The position numbers and the translations under genes were made by a program. From Paramecium tetraurelia (Eukaryota > Ciliophora > Oligohymenophorea > Peniculida > Parameciidae), in NCBI RefSeq assembly GCF_000165425.1, contig NW_001798955.1, positions 496,001-560,000 on the forward strand: 64,000 bases of DNA, given 5' to 3'. This document shows positions 12,101 to 24,176 of the stretch, piece after piece (position 1 is the stretch's first letter; the number at the start of each line of letters is the position of its first letter). The notes under the pieces are model-generated. The model saw only the letters and a list, made by a program, of their open reading frames with translations, did no database searches and had not been told where the DNA came from.

Positions 12101-15100
12101 ATAATCTTCTAATTCAACACCATAAACAGTAAATTAATAGTATGTCTTATATAATTATCGATAATTTTAACGTTCCTCTTTGAAGAAATCGTAATACATG
12201 TAAGATGAATCACAATAAACAAATTGAGTAAAGGTTAAGGTCTTGATGCATTTATCATACTTCTAACATTTATAAGGTGTTTTAAAGAATGGGTGAAAAT
12301 TAATTTCATTTTTGTATTAGATATTGTACTTTATATCTTCATCGGATTGTTATATCTCCTGATCAAAACTGTAACATAAATTAGTGTATTTCGAGTCATT
12401 TGTAATAAAAGGGTTTAAGTAGCTTATTTATGAAACATCTCTTGATTCACAGGCTTTACAAAATACAACGCATTCTTGACATACAGTCAAATCCTTTTAA
12501 TTTGTACTTCTCTATTTATTATATAAAGCATTATTGCATTAAAAACATCGAGGTGATTAGGGTTAAGTGGTTGAAGAATAATAGTCATTTATAATTTAAC
12601 AATTACTGCAGTCTTATCCACAATTCTTAAAGCACTCGTTCTAATATAAAAAACTATCAGAAAAACAACTAGTGCATACAATTTCAAAATTTTTGGTATT
12701 AAAATTTAGACCATATTATTCGAAATAATGGTCTTCATTAGAATTTACAAAGTATTTATAAAATGCTTTAATATCCCATTTCCAAAAATCCTCATGATTT
12801 TTGTTCTATTATTGACAAGTCTTGCAAGTGAGAGGACATTATTTACATTGCCCAGTTGTGATAGATGAATAATATCCATCACTACACTTTATGCAAAAAC
12901 CATCAGTATTAATGTAATTGAGAATGCATTATTCACAAAAGGATATTGTAAGACATTCTGTTTATTATATTCCCACTAGAGGAGTTAGACTTTTAATACA
13001 AATAGACTTACCAAAATCTTTAGTAATGATGCCAAAAGAACATTTAACATCATTATTAAGCTATTCTTCGCATTAATTAGTTTGAAAGTTGAAGTACATA
13101 TTCTAATTACATTAGGCACAACCAATTTTAATTAACTCTTATTGAATATTTTCCATGAAGGGTTCATAATCTAGAGTTGTGTAGTACTTGTCATCTGATT
13201 AATAATATTAGAAACAATATTAGCAATCTTTGATATTGCAAATTGCACAATTTAATTTATCAAATGAGATAAAGTAACCTTGATTATTTATACAATAAAG
13301 ACATTTTGATTATATGCACTTTGCACAATATTAACCACAATCATAACATTATTATTCAGACCAATATTAGTTGCTTAAACAATCAGTCTCAAACATGCAA
13401 ATCTCTTTATTGTTTTCAAGCATACAATTATGACATAATCCGCATTTTTAACAATTACCATCTTTTCTCAATGTATACCCAATAAAACAGACTTAACAAC
13501 TAGAATCAATTAGACATCCTGAACATCCCTCCATACATTTTTTACATTTTCCATTTTAGTCTCTGTAATAACCAAACTTGCAACCATATGTATATTCTCC
13601 TTAAATTAATTTAAGTTAACTCTTCCCGAATTCATCTTAAACTATTTTGAATACTTCTTATTGCTAAGCTCCTCTAATTACTTTTTGATAGATAAATTAT
13701 TTTGATTTATCCAAAACTTTAAAATCATAACTGCAAATTAACGCAGATGAAAAAATTTCAGGAGCAAGTACGCAATCTCCGCATTCTATAGATTCATCTA
13801 ATATTTCAAAGTTCAATCTCGGACACATAAGACATTCATTGCCAGCCAAAAAATAACCATAATCACATTAAATGTTATCCTCATTACAAGTGAAATATCC
13901 AACTTTATCGCACTTTCTCTCATACTCATCAATTACCAAATTCCCCATTGTTTCTTCCAGAGCTTTATAATCACAAATTAATTTACTTTAACAGGTTTCT
14001 CTATCTGCTACTTCAACGTATCCATATGCACATTGACATCGTTTTTATTCTTCAGAATATAATCTATGACTCTCACTGTTGCAACTTAAACAATTTGAGG
14101 ATGAAATACCATCACAAGTCTTACATGAAAAGTGACATTTTATTTTAAACTATACATCTACTGGATAACAATAGATAGAGAATGACCAGTCACTTAAAAA
14201 TCCAGAAAACTAATTAGAAACAAAGTCATCACCACCTATAAAGTAATAAAATTTGCTATTTGTAAAATGATTGATCTATTTATTCCATTTCCATTGTTAT
14301 TTCTAATTTAGAAATGCAAAGTACATCGTAAACAATGGCTATCCATTATTAGTTTTGGTTCCTACCTCATACTAAAAATAGTGCCAATATATTATTGCCT
14401 CACTATATTGTTTACCCATTATAGTTATTTTATCTAGATCATCATGGTAATAAGTTTCCTCGATTATTGGAAATTTATAACTATTTAGAGACACCGTAAA
14501 TCCATTCTGATCTTAAATGATGTTTTGATGATAAACGATATATATCAAACGATCTCCATACTACTTATCATTAAAATATTAATATCGAGTTGTCACTCTT
14601 AATAACACTGTATCCAATTATTAAATTGACTCAATCTTATTTAACTTTACCCAACCTTGTATCACATATCCTACTTTGTGTAGTTCATTTGATAATGTCT
14701 ATCCTGATACAATCTTATTCTTTTTGAATTCCTGATTATAACCTACCAGGGACTATTGTCCTTCTATACAAAATTAAAACAATGGACAGTCTGTATTATA
14801 TTATTCCAAATTAGTAAATATATCACTAAAAAATGTAATGAATATAGATCCCAGCTTCCCAGGAAAATTTTTATATTTTACAACTTCAGACCCTTCAATG
14901 TTCTAAAAGGTTCCAAAATTTCTTTAGAAAGTCTTCTTCCCATATGAAATTGAACCAATATGTTACTTAGAAAATATCACTTTTGTTCTTGAATTAAAGA
15001 GATAAATAATTATTTATTTGGATGCTTAATCAACATAATAGTATAATAAGTGCCAATCGCCTTCAAGATTTGAAGTATCTAATAGTTACTCAAATACATA

Positions 15101-15504
15101 AGATTGAGTTTACAACTAAAATACTCCTTTTAATTTAATTTGTTCCAAATCTGCATCTATATCTAAATAAAATATTATTGAGTATTCAGTAGATTCAGCG
15201 TTTTCCACAATATATAGGAGATAATTCATTTATTTAATAACAAATGATTAAGATGCTAAATATTTAGATCAATTTCATACTCAAAGACTCAGAATTTGGT
15301 AAATAATTAAACCAAAAACCAATTCCTAATTTTTCCAAAAACTAAAACATTGATGTATCAACAGGGACCCATTATATGTTGGAATCAAAAATGTAATTCC
15401 AGTAATTAGAATTTTCATAATAGGGACAGTATGCAAATATTTATCTATCATATGGTACAGCTTTACTTCAATAGTACTAAACAATTGATTAGAGTCAAAA
15501 TCAT
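6164..15504 (-). CDS. Giant cysteine-rich multi-pass membrane protein, about 3,090 residues
   Basis: Reads from ATG 15504 with a hydrophobic leader (MILTLINCLVLL) to TGA 6164. Introns seen near the ends are about 22 nt at 15445-15466, 25 nt near 15277-15301 and 23 nt at 6348-6370; at least one more is needed to balance frame. After the leader comes a beta-rich region resembling a concanavalin/LamG fold (15.4-14.2 kb), then many Cys-x-x-Cys furin- or GFR-like repeats (about 14.1-12.4 kb). A long run of short N/S/I-rich repeats typical of right-handed beta-helices follows (about 12-8.6 kb). Several transmembrane helices lie between 7.7 and 6.6 kb (for example NIVLVVLWTLLSLFISV and NFLFVANML), then a short basic cytosolic tail. 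Such giant proteins form large ciliate surface families of unknown function; adhesion or surface sensing is a guess. Confidence 0.78.
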
Positions 15505-15689
15505 AATAAAATATATTATATTAAATATATAAATAATATAGGTTTTAGGAAAATGAATGAACACTATTCTTAAATAAAAGTTTTGCATAATTTTCAAATA
15601 ATAGTTAAAGTTAAAGTTCATCTTCAACTAAATTAAGATTTTTCTTTTATTTTTATAAATTTCAATTAATTATAAAGAAGAAATTTAAA

Positions 15690-15803
15690 ATGAGTAAAGA
15701 TTTGCTTCTTAATTACATTGATAGCTAAAGCAAAAAGGCTTAATATTTTTATGTTATAAACTCTCCAACATAAATTTAACGATTCAAAGCACTCCCATTA
15801 TGA
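15690..15803 (+). CDS. Possible short ORF, 37 residues
   Basis: ATG 15690 to TGA 15801-15803, opposite and between two minus-strand genes. It contains in-frame TAA codons (MSKDLLLNYIDSQSKKAQ), but so does much AT-rich spacer. No homology is recognised. It may be chance; the remaining spacer 15505-15894 shows nothing else. Confidence 0.2.
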
Positions 15804-15894
15804 ATCTACTCCAAAAGTATGTAGAATGCTTTTCATTTTGTTGAGAATGAATTTAAAAAAAAAGATAATATTTATTTTTTGTATTAAACATTAA

Positions 15895-16617
15895 TCAACC
15901 TCCCAAAAGAAAGTTTGCTGCTTATTCTTCATCATATCCAAATCTGAGGAGAGCTTCCTAGTACATTTAATTACAATTCTTACCTTAACTACGCCGACTT
16001 CAAAACCTAAATTGACTAAATTTTACACCTTCTCCTCTTATTTATTTTTTGAAGCATAATTTTATGTCCATTCTCTATGAAATTATTGAATAACATACTT
16101 TGCTGTTTTAACATATAAATCTTTTTAGGTTTTGAATTGGTTGGCAACTACAGCATCTTGAGGGGAATCTAATTTATGTATTAGAAAATTCATTACCTGG
16201 TTAAGGATCACACAATAATGCCTAAAGTGACAGCAAAGCTGTACGTATTGAAAGGGCAGGTGACCACTCATCTTTTAATATATCCAAACAAATAGCTCCT
16301 GTTTGACTAGATATAGTGATAAAAATTACGAAGAGATGTTAGGATGCCAAATGCGGGTGTCGAACTTCATTTTTGGAGGTTTGTATGGATATTCTGGAGG
16401 AATCACAATGTCTACTTGAAAGTAACCATTAGCATAGGGAGTATCAGATGGCCCATTTATAAAGCCCTTCCAATGAGTGATATTTTAATCAACTAACAAA
16501 ATTGAAATTCCAGAATCTTCTCCCTTAGAAGAATAAATACAAACAGAATACTTTTTTTTCTCTCTCTTTAAAGTCCTGCAATTCCTTATTCAATCGATTA
16601 GTTTATGTTTTTTACAT
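15895..16617 (-). CDS. UBE2K: Ubiquitin-conjugating enzyme E2, UBE2K type with UBA domain
   Basis: Four introns (28 nt at 16524-16551 ending AAG, then 23, 28 and 26 nt) leave 205 residues; human UBE2K has 200. The UBC fold shows [23 protein letters not shown], the HPN motif with IWHPNISS, and active-site cysteine in [13 protein letters not shown], then [17 protein letters not shown] and [10 protein letters not shown], all characteristic of UBE2K. The C-terminus is a UBA domain (NLVNLGF ... [17 protein letters not shown]). UBE2K builds K48-linked ubiquitin chains for proteasomal turnover. The first intron was at first suspected to be a frameshift, but splicing to the AAG acceptor restores frame exactly. 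Confidence 0.92.
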
Positions 16618-17195
16618 TAAAATAATTAAATAATGAATATAATCATAAGTAATCCATTTAATTAATCAAAAAACTCATTTCTAAGAATATAATAAAATAG
16701 GACAGTAATTTTGTGCTTTACTTTTTAATTATTCAACTAAATTTAGTCTTTCTATTTCTATTTCCATTACATTATTTTATTTTATGACTTTTAGAATCAC
16801 ATTTAGAATGTAATAGTTACAGTATTCCATATATATTACTATTTTATGAATGATTCAATCATTTATTTTTATTGAAATCACAATAATATGAACATTTTAA
16901 TTGATATACACTAATAAAGTACATTTTAAATTCTCTATTAATTAATTCTGGAGCAGAAATGGCAAGTTAATAAACCCTAATTATTTTTAAAGTATATTAT
17001 ATTTTATTTATTATATTCTCTATGTTGATCATAATATATTTTTGATATGTATATATTATACATAATTGAAAGTATACATCTTAATGAAAAGAAGTTAGTT
17101 TTATAAATAGAAAAAATTTGAATTCTTTTAATAATATAGCTTTTCTTGGTATATAATATTATAGAGTCTTGCTAATTTATCTTGAATTAATTAAA
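16618..17195. other. Divergent spacer between UBE2K and NECAP
   Basis: 578 bp of strongly AT-rich DNA separating two divergent start codons; it must hold both promoters. No conserved element, RNA gene or open frame was recognised. Confidence 0.5.
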
Positions 17196-18088
17196 ATGTC
17201 TATTGAATACGTGCTTTTAGTTAAACAACAATAGGTTTGCCTATTTAAGATTCCACCGGTTAGCAGTAGCAAGGGTTATTATTTGGATGATTGGAAAGAG
17301 ATGTTTTGGGAAGGTAAAATAAAGCTTATAATTAACAGGGGGAATCAAATTAACAGAAAAAGGTGGGTAATTGACTTTATATTTTATCGACAAAAACACC
17401 TCAGCTGTTCAGACCTTCGTAAATTTTCCAGATAATCCATACTAAGCAATTGAGAAAACAGTGGACAGTTAAAGGTAAAGAATTAGTATTTATTATTAGA
17501 GGATACGCAATAAGATTAGTAACTCCAACAGGAGGTCATCAATGGGTTGGGTGTGTGTTTAGAGATAGAAATGATGCGTTTGATTTCAACGAAAAGATAT
17601 TGAAATTCATATCAGATCGAGAAATGGAAAGAAACCCAGAGAAATTTAAAAATGAATTCCAACCTTCATAAGACTTTAGTTTGAAGTAAGGATAGAAAAT
17701 CTAAATATCTTTGGGAGAAGGAAATCAATAAAAGAAGTAAACATAGTAAAAAGGGTAAACTAATTTGTCTGAATTTAAATTTGCACCTCCACCTGATGCA
17801 GGCGATTTTGGTTAATTTTCATAGCCAGTTCAACAACAACCAACTCAATCAGTGTAGAATAGTTGGGGTAATTTTGATTTCAACTCTTGGAATCAACCCA
17901 GCGTACCATAGCAGAACACATTCTAACAGGCTCCTCCATAATAATAATAATCATTTGGATTCGGATAACAATATCAATCATAGCCTCAATAATAATTTAA
18001 TCCCTAGTCTTAGGCATTTACAAACTAATCATAACCATAATAATAAAATTAGGCAAAGACAAAGGAATTGAATTTATTAGATTTATGA
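17196..18088 (+). CDS. NECAP: NECAP, adaptin-ear-binding endocytic protein
   Basis: Two 25-nt introns (17314-17338, 17475-17499) leave 280 residues. The N-terminal PHear domain is clear: an early VLLVKQQQVCLFKIPP strand, DWKEMFWEGGIKLTEKGG, the middle LYFIDKNTSAVQTFVNFPDN, RGYAIRLVTPTGGHQWVG, and the signature FRDRNDAFDFNEKI, which matches the GDRGDAFDFN block of NECAP. The tail is Gln-rich with WGNFDF and SWN motifs and ends NLLDL, a clathrin-box-like element. NECAP joins AP-2 and accessory factors at clathrin coats. Its stop lies 30 bp from the convergent proteasome gene stop. Confidence 0.92.
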
Positions 18089-18118
18089 ATGCACATAATT
18101 AAATATATTGTCATTATA

Positions 18119-19051
18119 TCATTCTATAATTACCATTTCCTATCCAACTTCAGATAATTCTTATTTTTCAATATCAAACTAATATTTTTTAAGAGCAGCT
18201 AAGATTAATCTATAAAAATGATACGTGTGTTGTTGATTGGGAAATCATAAGGTACTTGCCTTTAATATGATTTTGCATTGTATTATCTAATGTTTCTTTT
18301 ATAATCCACACCATCCTTTGTAATGGCGACAACATCGACATTACTTCCAGATCTAGAAAATCAATAGAAATAACATTTTACCCCATATCATGGAAAATAC
18401 CAGCTTCGATGGCTTCAATAGCGAGATCAATAGCTTACTATTTTGTAAGTCCATCCTAAAACTTGGCTTCTAATATACCCAAAGCAGCAAGTGATCCACT
18501 TCCCATAGATTGGAAAGGATGATAAACATAACTATGTAAATAAGGATGATATTTACTTTCCATGAGGAGACACTGAAGCTAATTAAGGTCCATTGCAATC
18601 TATTCCTCCAATAATCAAAGCTACTCCAATATGACCTCTATAAGGGAAGAGCTTAGAAGTAAGTTTAGTGATGACTTCATTCACTCTACTTTATCTATTT
18701 AGATTTAGTCTTTAGAGTTTGAGTTTGGCATTAAAATGCGCACATTGATGATGTAAATCAGCAGCTGTACCAGCTCCAGCAGCCCAGATGTTTGGAGCTA
18801 GAGTGTGTAATTTTTCACAGTTTTTATCAGCAACTATAGATCCTGCTGTAGCTCTTGTGTCGGCAGCCATCACCACTCCTCCATCAAATAAAACACCGAC
18901 AATTGTTGTTCCTGTTTTTGTGAATGGCATTTCTTTAAATCCTTAAGCTTTCATTAATTCATTTCTTTAACTATAAAATCATTTTTTACCTTTTCACATT
19001 TGTATAATCGTAACCTCCTTTGGATTCAAGATAATTGTCCAAGTATTACAT
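18119..19051 (-). CDS. PSMB7: 20S proteasome beta-7 subunit (beta2, trypsin-like)
   Basis: Four introns (19 nt at 18971-18989, 25 at 18532-18556, 29 at 18353-18381, 26 at 18199-18224) leave 277 residues, the same length as human PSMB7. A propeptide precedes the catalytic Thr in [21 protein letters not shown] supplies Asp17 and [10 protein letters not shown] supplies Lys33. [32 protein letters not shown] and the SGSNVD loop match beta2 subunits; the long C-terminal arm ends in an acidic helix. The subunit cleaves after basic residues in the proteasome core. It shares only a 44-bp divergent spacer with the radial spoke gene. Confidence 0.95.
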
Positions 19052-19095
19052 ATTTATAATATTTAAATTTAATTATTATTATTCAGATTAGGATA
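19052..19095. promoter_or_regulatory. 44-bp divergent spacer between PSMB7 and RSPH4/6
   Basis: Both start codons are supported by in-frame conserved protein, so transcription of the two genes must initiate within 44 bp or inside the opposite gene. The spacer is A/T only except for a few bases; no motif stands out. Confidence 0.6.
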
Positions 19096-20559
19096 ATGGA
19101 GGAGCAATTATAATAAATATTCAATTCCAAATACAAAAATAAGACTCTCTACAATCATTTTTGTGAATTGTACTATCAGATGCAAGAGAATAAATATTAT
19201 AATGCAAAAAGTAAACACATCTTTTAATTTAACTAGATTTAGCAGATTTTGAAGATTTGAGTAATTTTATTAAAGAGAACAGATTTTATCATGTTCCACT
19301 CTAATCAGCAGATAAGGTTAATAATTTAAAAGATAAAGCATTCCCATGGTAAGAATATTGTGCTAAATTAATGTAACTTATTCAATTCAAAGTTAAATAA
19401 GTTAATGCCAATATCTAGAATTTTCTAAAATTAAACACCTTATTGAATATCGTTGGGTATGGTGTCAATGATGATGATGCATACGTAATATAATAATGTC
19501 TTAAACAAATTGCATAAAGAGATCCAAATATTTAAAGCGTACGTTTTTGGGGGAAAATACTAGCACAACAAAAGGATTACTTTGTTATTGAAGTTACATT
19601 AAATAAATAAATAAAAGAACCCCAACCTCCTGATTGTGATGAAAAACTAAATGAATATGTACATTATGTCACTTAAGATTGTAATTCTGATTGCATAATA
19701 AATTAGTTTTGGAAGATTGGGCCTTATTGCCATAAATAACACGCAAATAAATGGAAGCCAGTAGATTAATTACTTACGTTTTCAGTGGAGATCTTAACAA
19801 AAACATAATTTAATATCCATACTTTGAAGGGAAAGAAAAACATCTATTGAAAGCTTAAATATTAAGAATAACACACGCCAATTTATTAGCTCCACGAGGG
19901 TTGTATAAATATGACGATGAAACAAAAACAATAGGATTTGAAGAAGAATTCAAGATGCCTGAATCAACTCAATTGGCAACTATGGATGAATGGGTTCATT
20001 TGCCTGCTTATATTTTAAAATAAGGAAGAATTACATTTTATGAAGATCCTTCTTTAAAGGAAGAAGAATTAAATTAGATGAAGGAGTCTGACCCTGAATA
20101 AGAGAGATTAAAATCAATTAAGGATGATAAACGTAATAATTGATAGTTATTGTATAGAATTTGAATAAAATGATGGTAATTGGTTGATTAAAATTTTTGG
20201 AGAAACATAATAATATACTGTCAATTCAGATGAATAATTACCTTTAAGTTATTAAGTAGTCTTGTTGAGAAATTTTTTGTGGCCTGGAGCAGTGACTGTT
20301 AGCAATGTATATATTTAATTGTATAACATCTAAGTCGAATGAATACATAAGTGTTTACTTTGGATATGGGTTGAAGAATCAATAACATTCTTTTAATCCT
20401 TTGGCTCCAAAAGATGTGCAAGAGGATCCTGAAGACATTGATGAAGTTCCTGAACCAAATCCCAGAGAACAGCCAGATGAGTTGGAACCAGATAGTGATG
20501 ATGAAAGAAGAAGAGAATAGGAGAGAAGGGAAGCTGAATTACAATAGTAATAAGAATGA
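19096..20559 (+). CDS. RSPH4A: Radial spoke head protein 4/6
   Basis: Four introns (26, 26, 25 and 28 nt, the last at 20307-20334 ending AAG) leave 452 residues. Conserved blocks in order: VRFWGKILAQQKDYFVIE; DWALLPQITRKQMEASRLI followed by FSGDLNKNI and YPYFEGKE; HLLKAQILRITHANLLAPRG; MDEWVHLPAYILKQGR; NFLWPGAVTV; and ISVYFGYGLKNQQHSFNP. These are the signature of RSPH4/RSPH6, components of the radial spoke head that contacts the central pair in motile 9+2 cilia. The C-terminus is acidic and then Gln-rich, as in homologues. It sits 58 bp from the convergent kelch gene stop. Confidence 0.93.
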
Positions 20560-20617
20560 TATATTTATAATATATTTTTGTGTTTTATTTAAAAAAGCTC
20601 TTGGATTTTCTGTTCTT

Positions 20618-22299
20618 TCAATAATTGTGTTGTTGTTGTTGTTATTGTTATTGTTGTTGTTATTATATTTATTATTATACTTATGTTTATTCCTCTTGCT
20701 TTCCAAAGTTCATAATATAAAAATGTTCATTGCGTCTAAAATATTAGTTCAAAATTACTTAAGCCCAATGTTTCCTCCTAAAATCCACAACTATTCCCCG
20801 TTGTAAATATCTGCCGCATGAAAATACCTTGGAGATGGCATTTAACCATATTGAGTAGGAGTAATCCATGTATTGGTTATGAAATCGAATAGATGTAGAT
20901 CATTCAGTCGATTAGATTTGCTATTTCTACCACCGAAAATACAAATTTTAGATTTAATCAAATTGGTTGTATGGCCATATCTTGGTTCAGGAGCAACCCC
21001 TTAAGTTTGGATCTATTGCCATTAAACACTATCAAAGTTCAGCACCCATATATCATTAAAATATTCGTCTTAATTCTTCCCACAAAATATGTACATCTTC
21101 TCATTAACTTAGATGGCAGTATGTCCATATCGTGGAGATGGTTAATTATTAATGTTCAGTTTCACCCATTGCATGTTCTGAATGTTCATATAATAGACAT
21201 CATTGTATATCAATTCGACTTCAAGATCAGGAGATAAATAATATCCACCAAACAGTATTACTAATTCTTCCTAAGCATAAAAAGTTAGACTTGCTCTTTC
21301 TCTCTCAGTCCATTTCTTATCAGTTTTAGCCAAATACCAAGTTTTGGCTGATGTTACATATACAAAATGGTCATTCAATATATTATGTTCATCCACACCA
21401 CCAAAGAATAATATTTTATCTCCATAAGCTAATGCATTATGATAAGCTCTCGGTCTTGGCATTTCTCCTTCAGTTTCTTCTAAATTCAATTAATGATCTC
21501 CAAATGTTAACTTATACATTTCATTTCTACTTGGAGCTCCACCAAATATGTAGAATTAATTCCCAATACTTGTCATTGTATGTCCATATATGTGATCAAA
21601 TGTATGATATAATAAGTCATGTTTCGTCCAATAAACATTATTGAAGTCTAGTTCTTATGATTCCGTTCTATTTATTAACACAACCATGATGTTATTTTTC
21701 CTTCCAAAAGAGTTCATTATGGTTGGCTGGCAACTATCATGAAAGTATTGACTTCCCCTTTTAAAAATGAATTCATAACGCCCTTCTTGCAAATCTACAT
21801 ACGTATAATATTCATCGCATAGTTTGAACTAGTTATATCGCTTTTATAATTTCAGTGGTTAACTCCAATTATCCCATGAACCAATCACTTCCTCAGCTAC
21901 TTCAAACAGTCTTATCAGAGGTTTTGCATTAGATTCAAAGATCTGATACGCTCTTTTAGGAAGCACTTAAATCTGTAATCATTATAAATTTTACCATATT
22001 ATTATATGATCCATGATTGTCATTCACAGTCTCTTGATTCTACAGATATCTCCATTGATTATCTACCAAGAACTTATATTCATATTGTCCAACTGCCAAA
22101 TTTAAAGTGCATTTATTTCCAATTAATTTAGTCCCCACTTAGAAAAGATTCCATGATCCAAATAATAATACATCTATACCTTCATAAGGCCTATTGAATA
22201 TTCACAATAATACCAAATAAATGTTACTGGTTGAGCAGCACAGGGTTATCTAGGATGTATATTTCCACAATCTTAACATCGATTCATGTTAATATTCAT
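20618..22299 (-). CDS. Protein with two AMPK-type CBM48 domains, kelch repeats and poly-Gln tail
   Basis: Three introns (23 and 22 nt near the start, 23 nt near the end) give 537 residues. An N-terminal CxxC...C segment is followed by a first glycogen-binding domain: DVLLFGSWNLFQ, YEYKFLVDNQWRY and NDNHGSYNN. A second follows: IRLFEVAEEVIGSWDNWSQP, YEFIFKRGSQYF and MNSFGRKNNI. About six kelch blades then run from near residue 215 (HTMTSIGNQFYIFGG, PRPRAYHNALAYGDKILFFGG, SPRYGHTAI, PRYGHTTNL, PRYFHAADIY). After the last intron the chain ends in a Gln tract coded by CAA/TAA. It likely binds starch or glycogen and a protein partner. The upstream of two in-frame ATGs (22299) is used. Confidence 0.83.
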
Positions 22300-22320
22300 T
22301 AAATTATATAAATATATAAA

Positions 22321-23970
22321 TCAAATGGACTGCCAAAAGTTTTATCTTAATTTCAAATTATTTAATTATATCTAGGCCAATCTGTTTATCATCAGTAGAT
22401 ACAATTGATATCTTTCTTTGAAATAACTAAATAGAAATATAACTTATTTTACTTATCAATGTAATAATTTGCATATGACTTTACTAGAATACTCCAAATA
22501 GATTAAATAAGCGAAAATTGAGTTTTTGCAATAGTTAATTCCTCCTATTTAAGTTTTTAACTCATAATCTTCTATTCTAATTTATTCTTCTACTATTCAA
22601 GATCTTTGATATAATTCATGCATTAAGACATAGCATTAGCTTCTCTCTATTCTGTTACGAAATAATCGTAAACATCATTCATTGTATCAATTTACATTTA
22701 TAAACCTCTATCTATGGAATTTGATTTCCTTCTTTAAATGACTTCTTCTGACTACAAATTAAGATGAATCAAATGCAACTCTGGAAGGATATATTTCGAA
22801 AGATAATTGACATTCTTAGAATGATATTCAAATAATTTTTTGATATCTGAAAAATCGTTTACTTTTATTTATTCTAATTTAGACATCAGAAGCGAAAAGT
22901 CATTACATTTTTATCTTTATTATTCGTTAACTGATTCTTTTGTTTCAAATTCTTCAAAATTCTATTTATATCTTAAATCAATTTATTCAAGGCTAATTTG
23001 TTGGGTCATCTCCTTCAATTTATTTTGCACATACTCCATTTCTTAATTGCTATCCTTATTTGTTTTGGTTATAAAAACATTGAATTCCACCGATTATGCA
23101 AAATAAGTTATCTTGGATAATTTCATCAAAAAGTATTCAATGGCCTTCCTAACATTCTCTATGTGTTCATTTGAATAATCCTCGAATGTTGATTTATTCA
23201 TCAAAGGCGGGATATAAACTCCAGGCCTAAACTTTTATTATTCTGTTTATTATACCATCTCAATTGCAATATTTATCGTAATTAAAATACATCTTAAAAT
23301 CTCCTTATCACTTCCTACTCAGTGTTATCTACTATACGAAATTAAACAAATTTATTTGTTAGTCCTTATTATATAATTTATGGATCACAAACTCTATATT
23401 ACTTACCAATATATTCAAACTTACTGTTTTTTTAATTACCTTCGTTTTAGGACAAATATAATTGGTATAACTATGATTAGTATTGTGTTTATTGTTCAAC
23501 CAAAGGAATTATTTGCCACTCCAAAAATTATAATTATTATTTGTATCCTCCAGCTATCGCCCCTAATTGGTAGTTTTATTCCACTTTAAATTCCTTCTTC
23601 TCGCCATCCTTTTATCCTAATTGAATTTATTGCTTATTTGTCTATATTTCTACTCGATTTATGCCAATCTCATTTTAATACCATGTCAATGAAATGATGT
23701 ATTCACTATTATCCAAAACTAACCTTTATTCATTTACTCCAAAAATTTTTGATGATCTATAATCTATTGATTAAAATACCTGTGTTCTTTGCATTTTATG
23801 ACTGATTGAGAGCTAAATGAATAGTAGTAATTTTGAATCCCCAAAATCCCTTAGTTTGTAAAAAAGATCTTCACAGTATGAATTTTATAAGGGATCAATG
23901 ATTATAAATCAATTGAGTCATCAAAATATTTAAGATCTCCTTGTTTGATTCCCAAAATTATAGATTCCAT
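22321..23970 (-). CDS. Jacalin-like domain + PX domain + helical (BAR-like) C-terminus
   Basis: Introns of 23 nt (23757-23779), 29 nt (23227-23255) and 26 nt (22427-22452) leave 523 residues. Residues 1-145 read as a jacalin-like lectin fold: GILGIQNYYYSF, LDNSEYIISLTWYQNEIGIN, EIQTNKQQIQLG and LGAIAGGYKQQ. Next is a PX domain (about 180-300): YRVCDPQIIQ, FVQFRIVDNTE, VIRRFQDVFQLRQIL, then RWPGVYIPPL and VRKAIEYFLMKL. PX domains bind phosphoinositides on endosomes. The rest is a long coiled helical region like sorting-nexin BAR domains. A lectin-like N-terminus on a cytosolic sorting nexin is unusual; the jacalin call rests on pattern only. Confidence 0.72.
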
Positions 23971-24176
23971 AGAAAATTAATTAATAATTGTAAGCATAAA
24001 ATTCAATATTCAAATTCTAAAATTAGAATAGAATTGGATTTACTATGTAGCTAAGTCTTATTTTTAGTTAAAAATCAAATTTTAAAAGACTTTTAGAGAT
24101 AACTTATAAATCGAAATATATATTTTAAACAGATTAAATAAATATGTTCCTTTATTATTTTGTTAAATGAAAAATA

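Noticed and set aside
16524-16560. Suspected frameshift at an A8 run in the UBE2K gene
   Set aside because: Recounting shows the run completes whole codons, and a 28-nt intron ending AAG restores the frame with no base change.
20414-20806. Plus-strand frame with a long leucine run
   Set aside because: It is the end of the radial spoke gene in a wrong frame followed by the antisense of the kelch protein poly-Gln tail.
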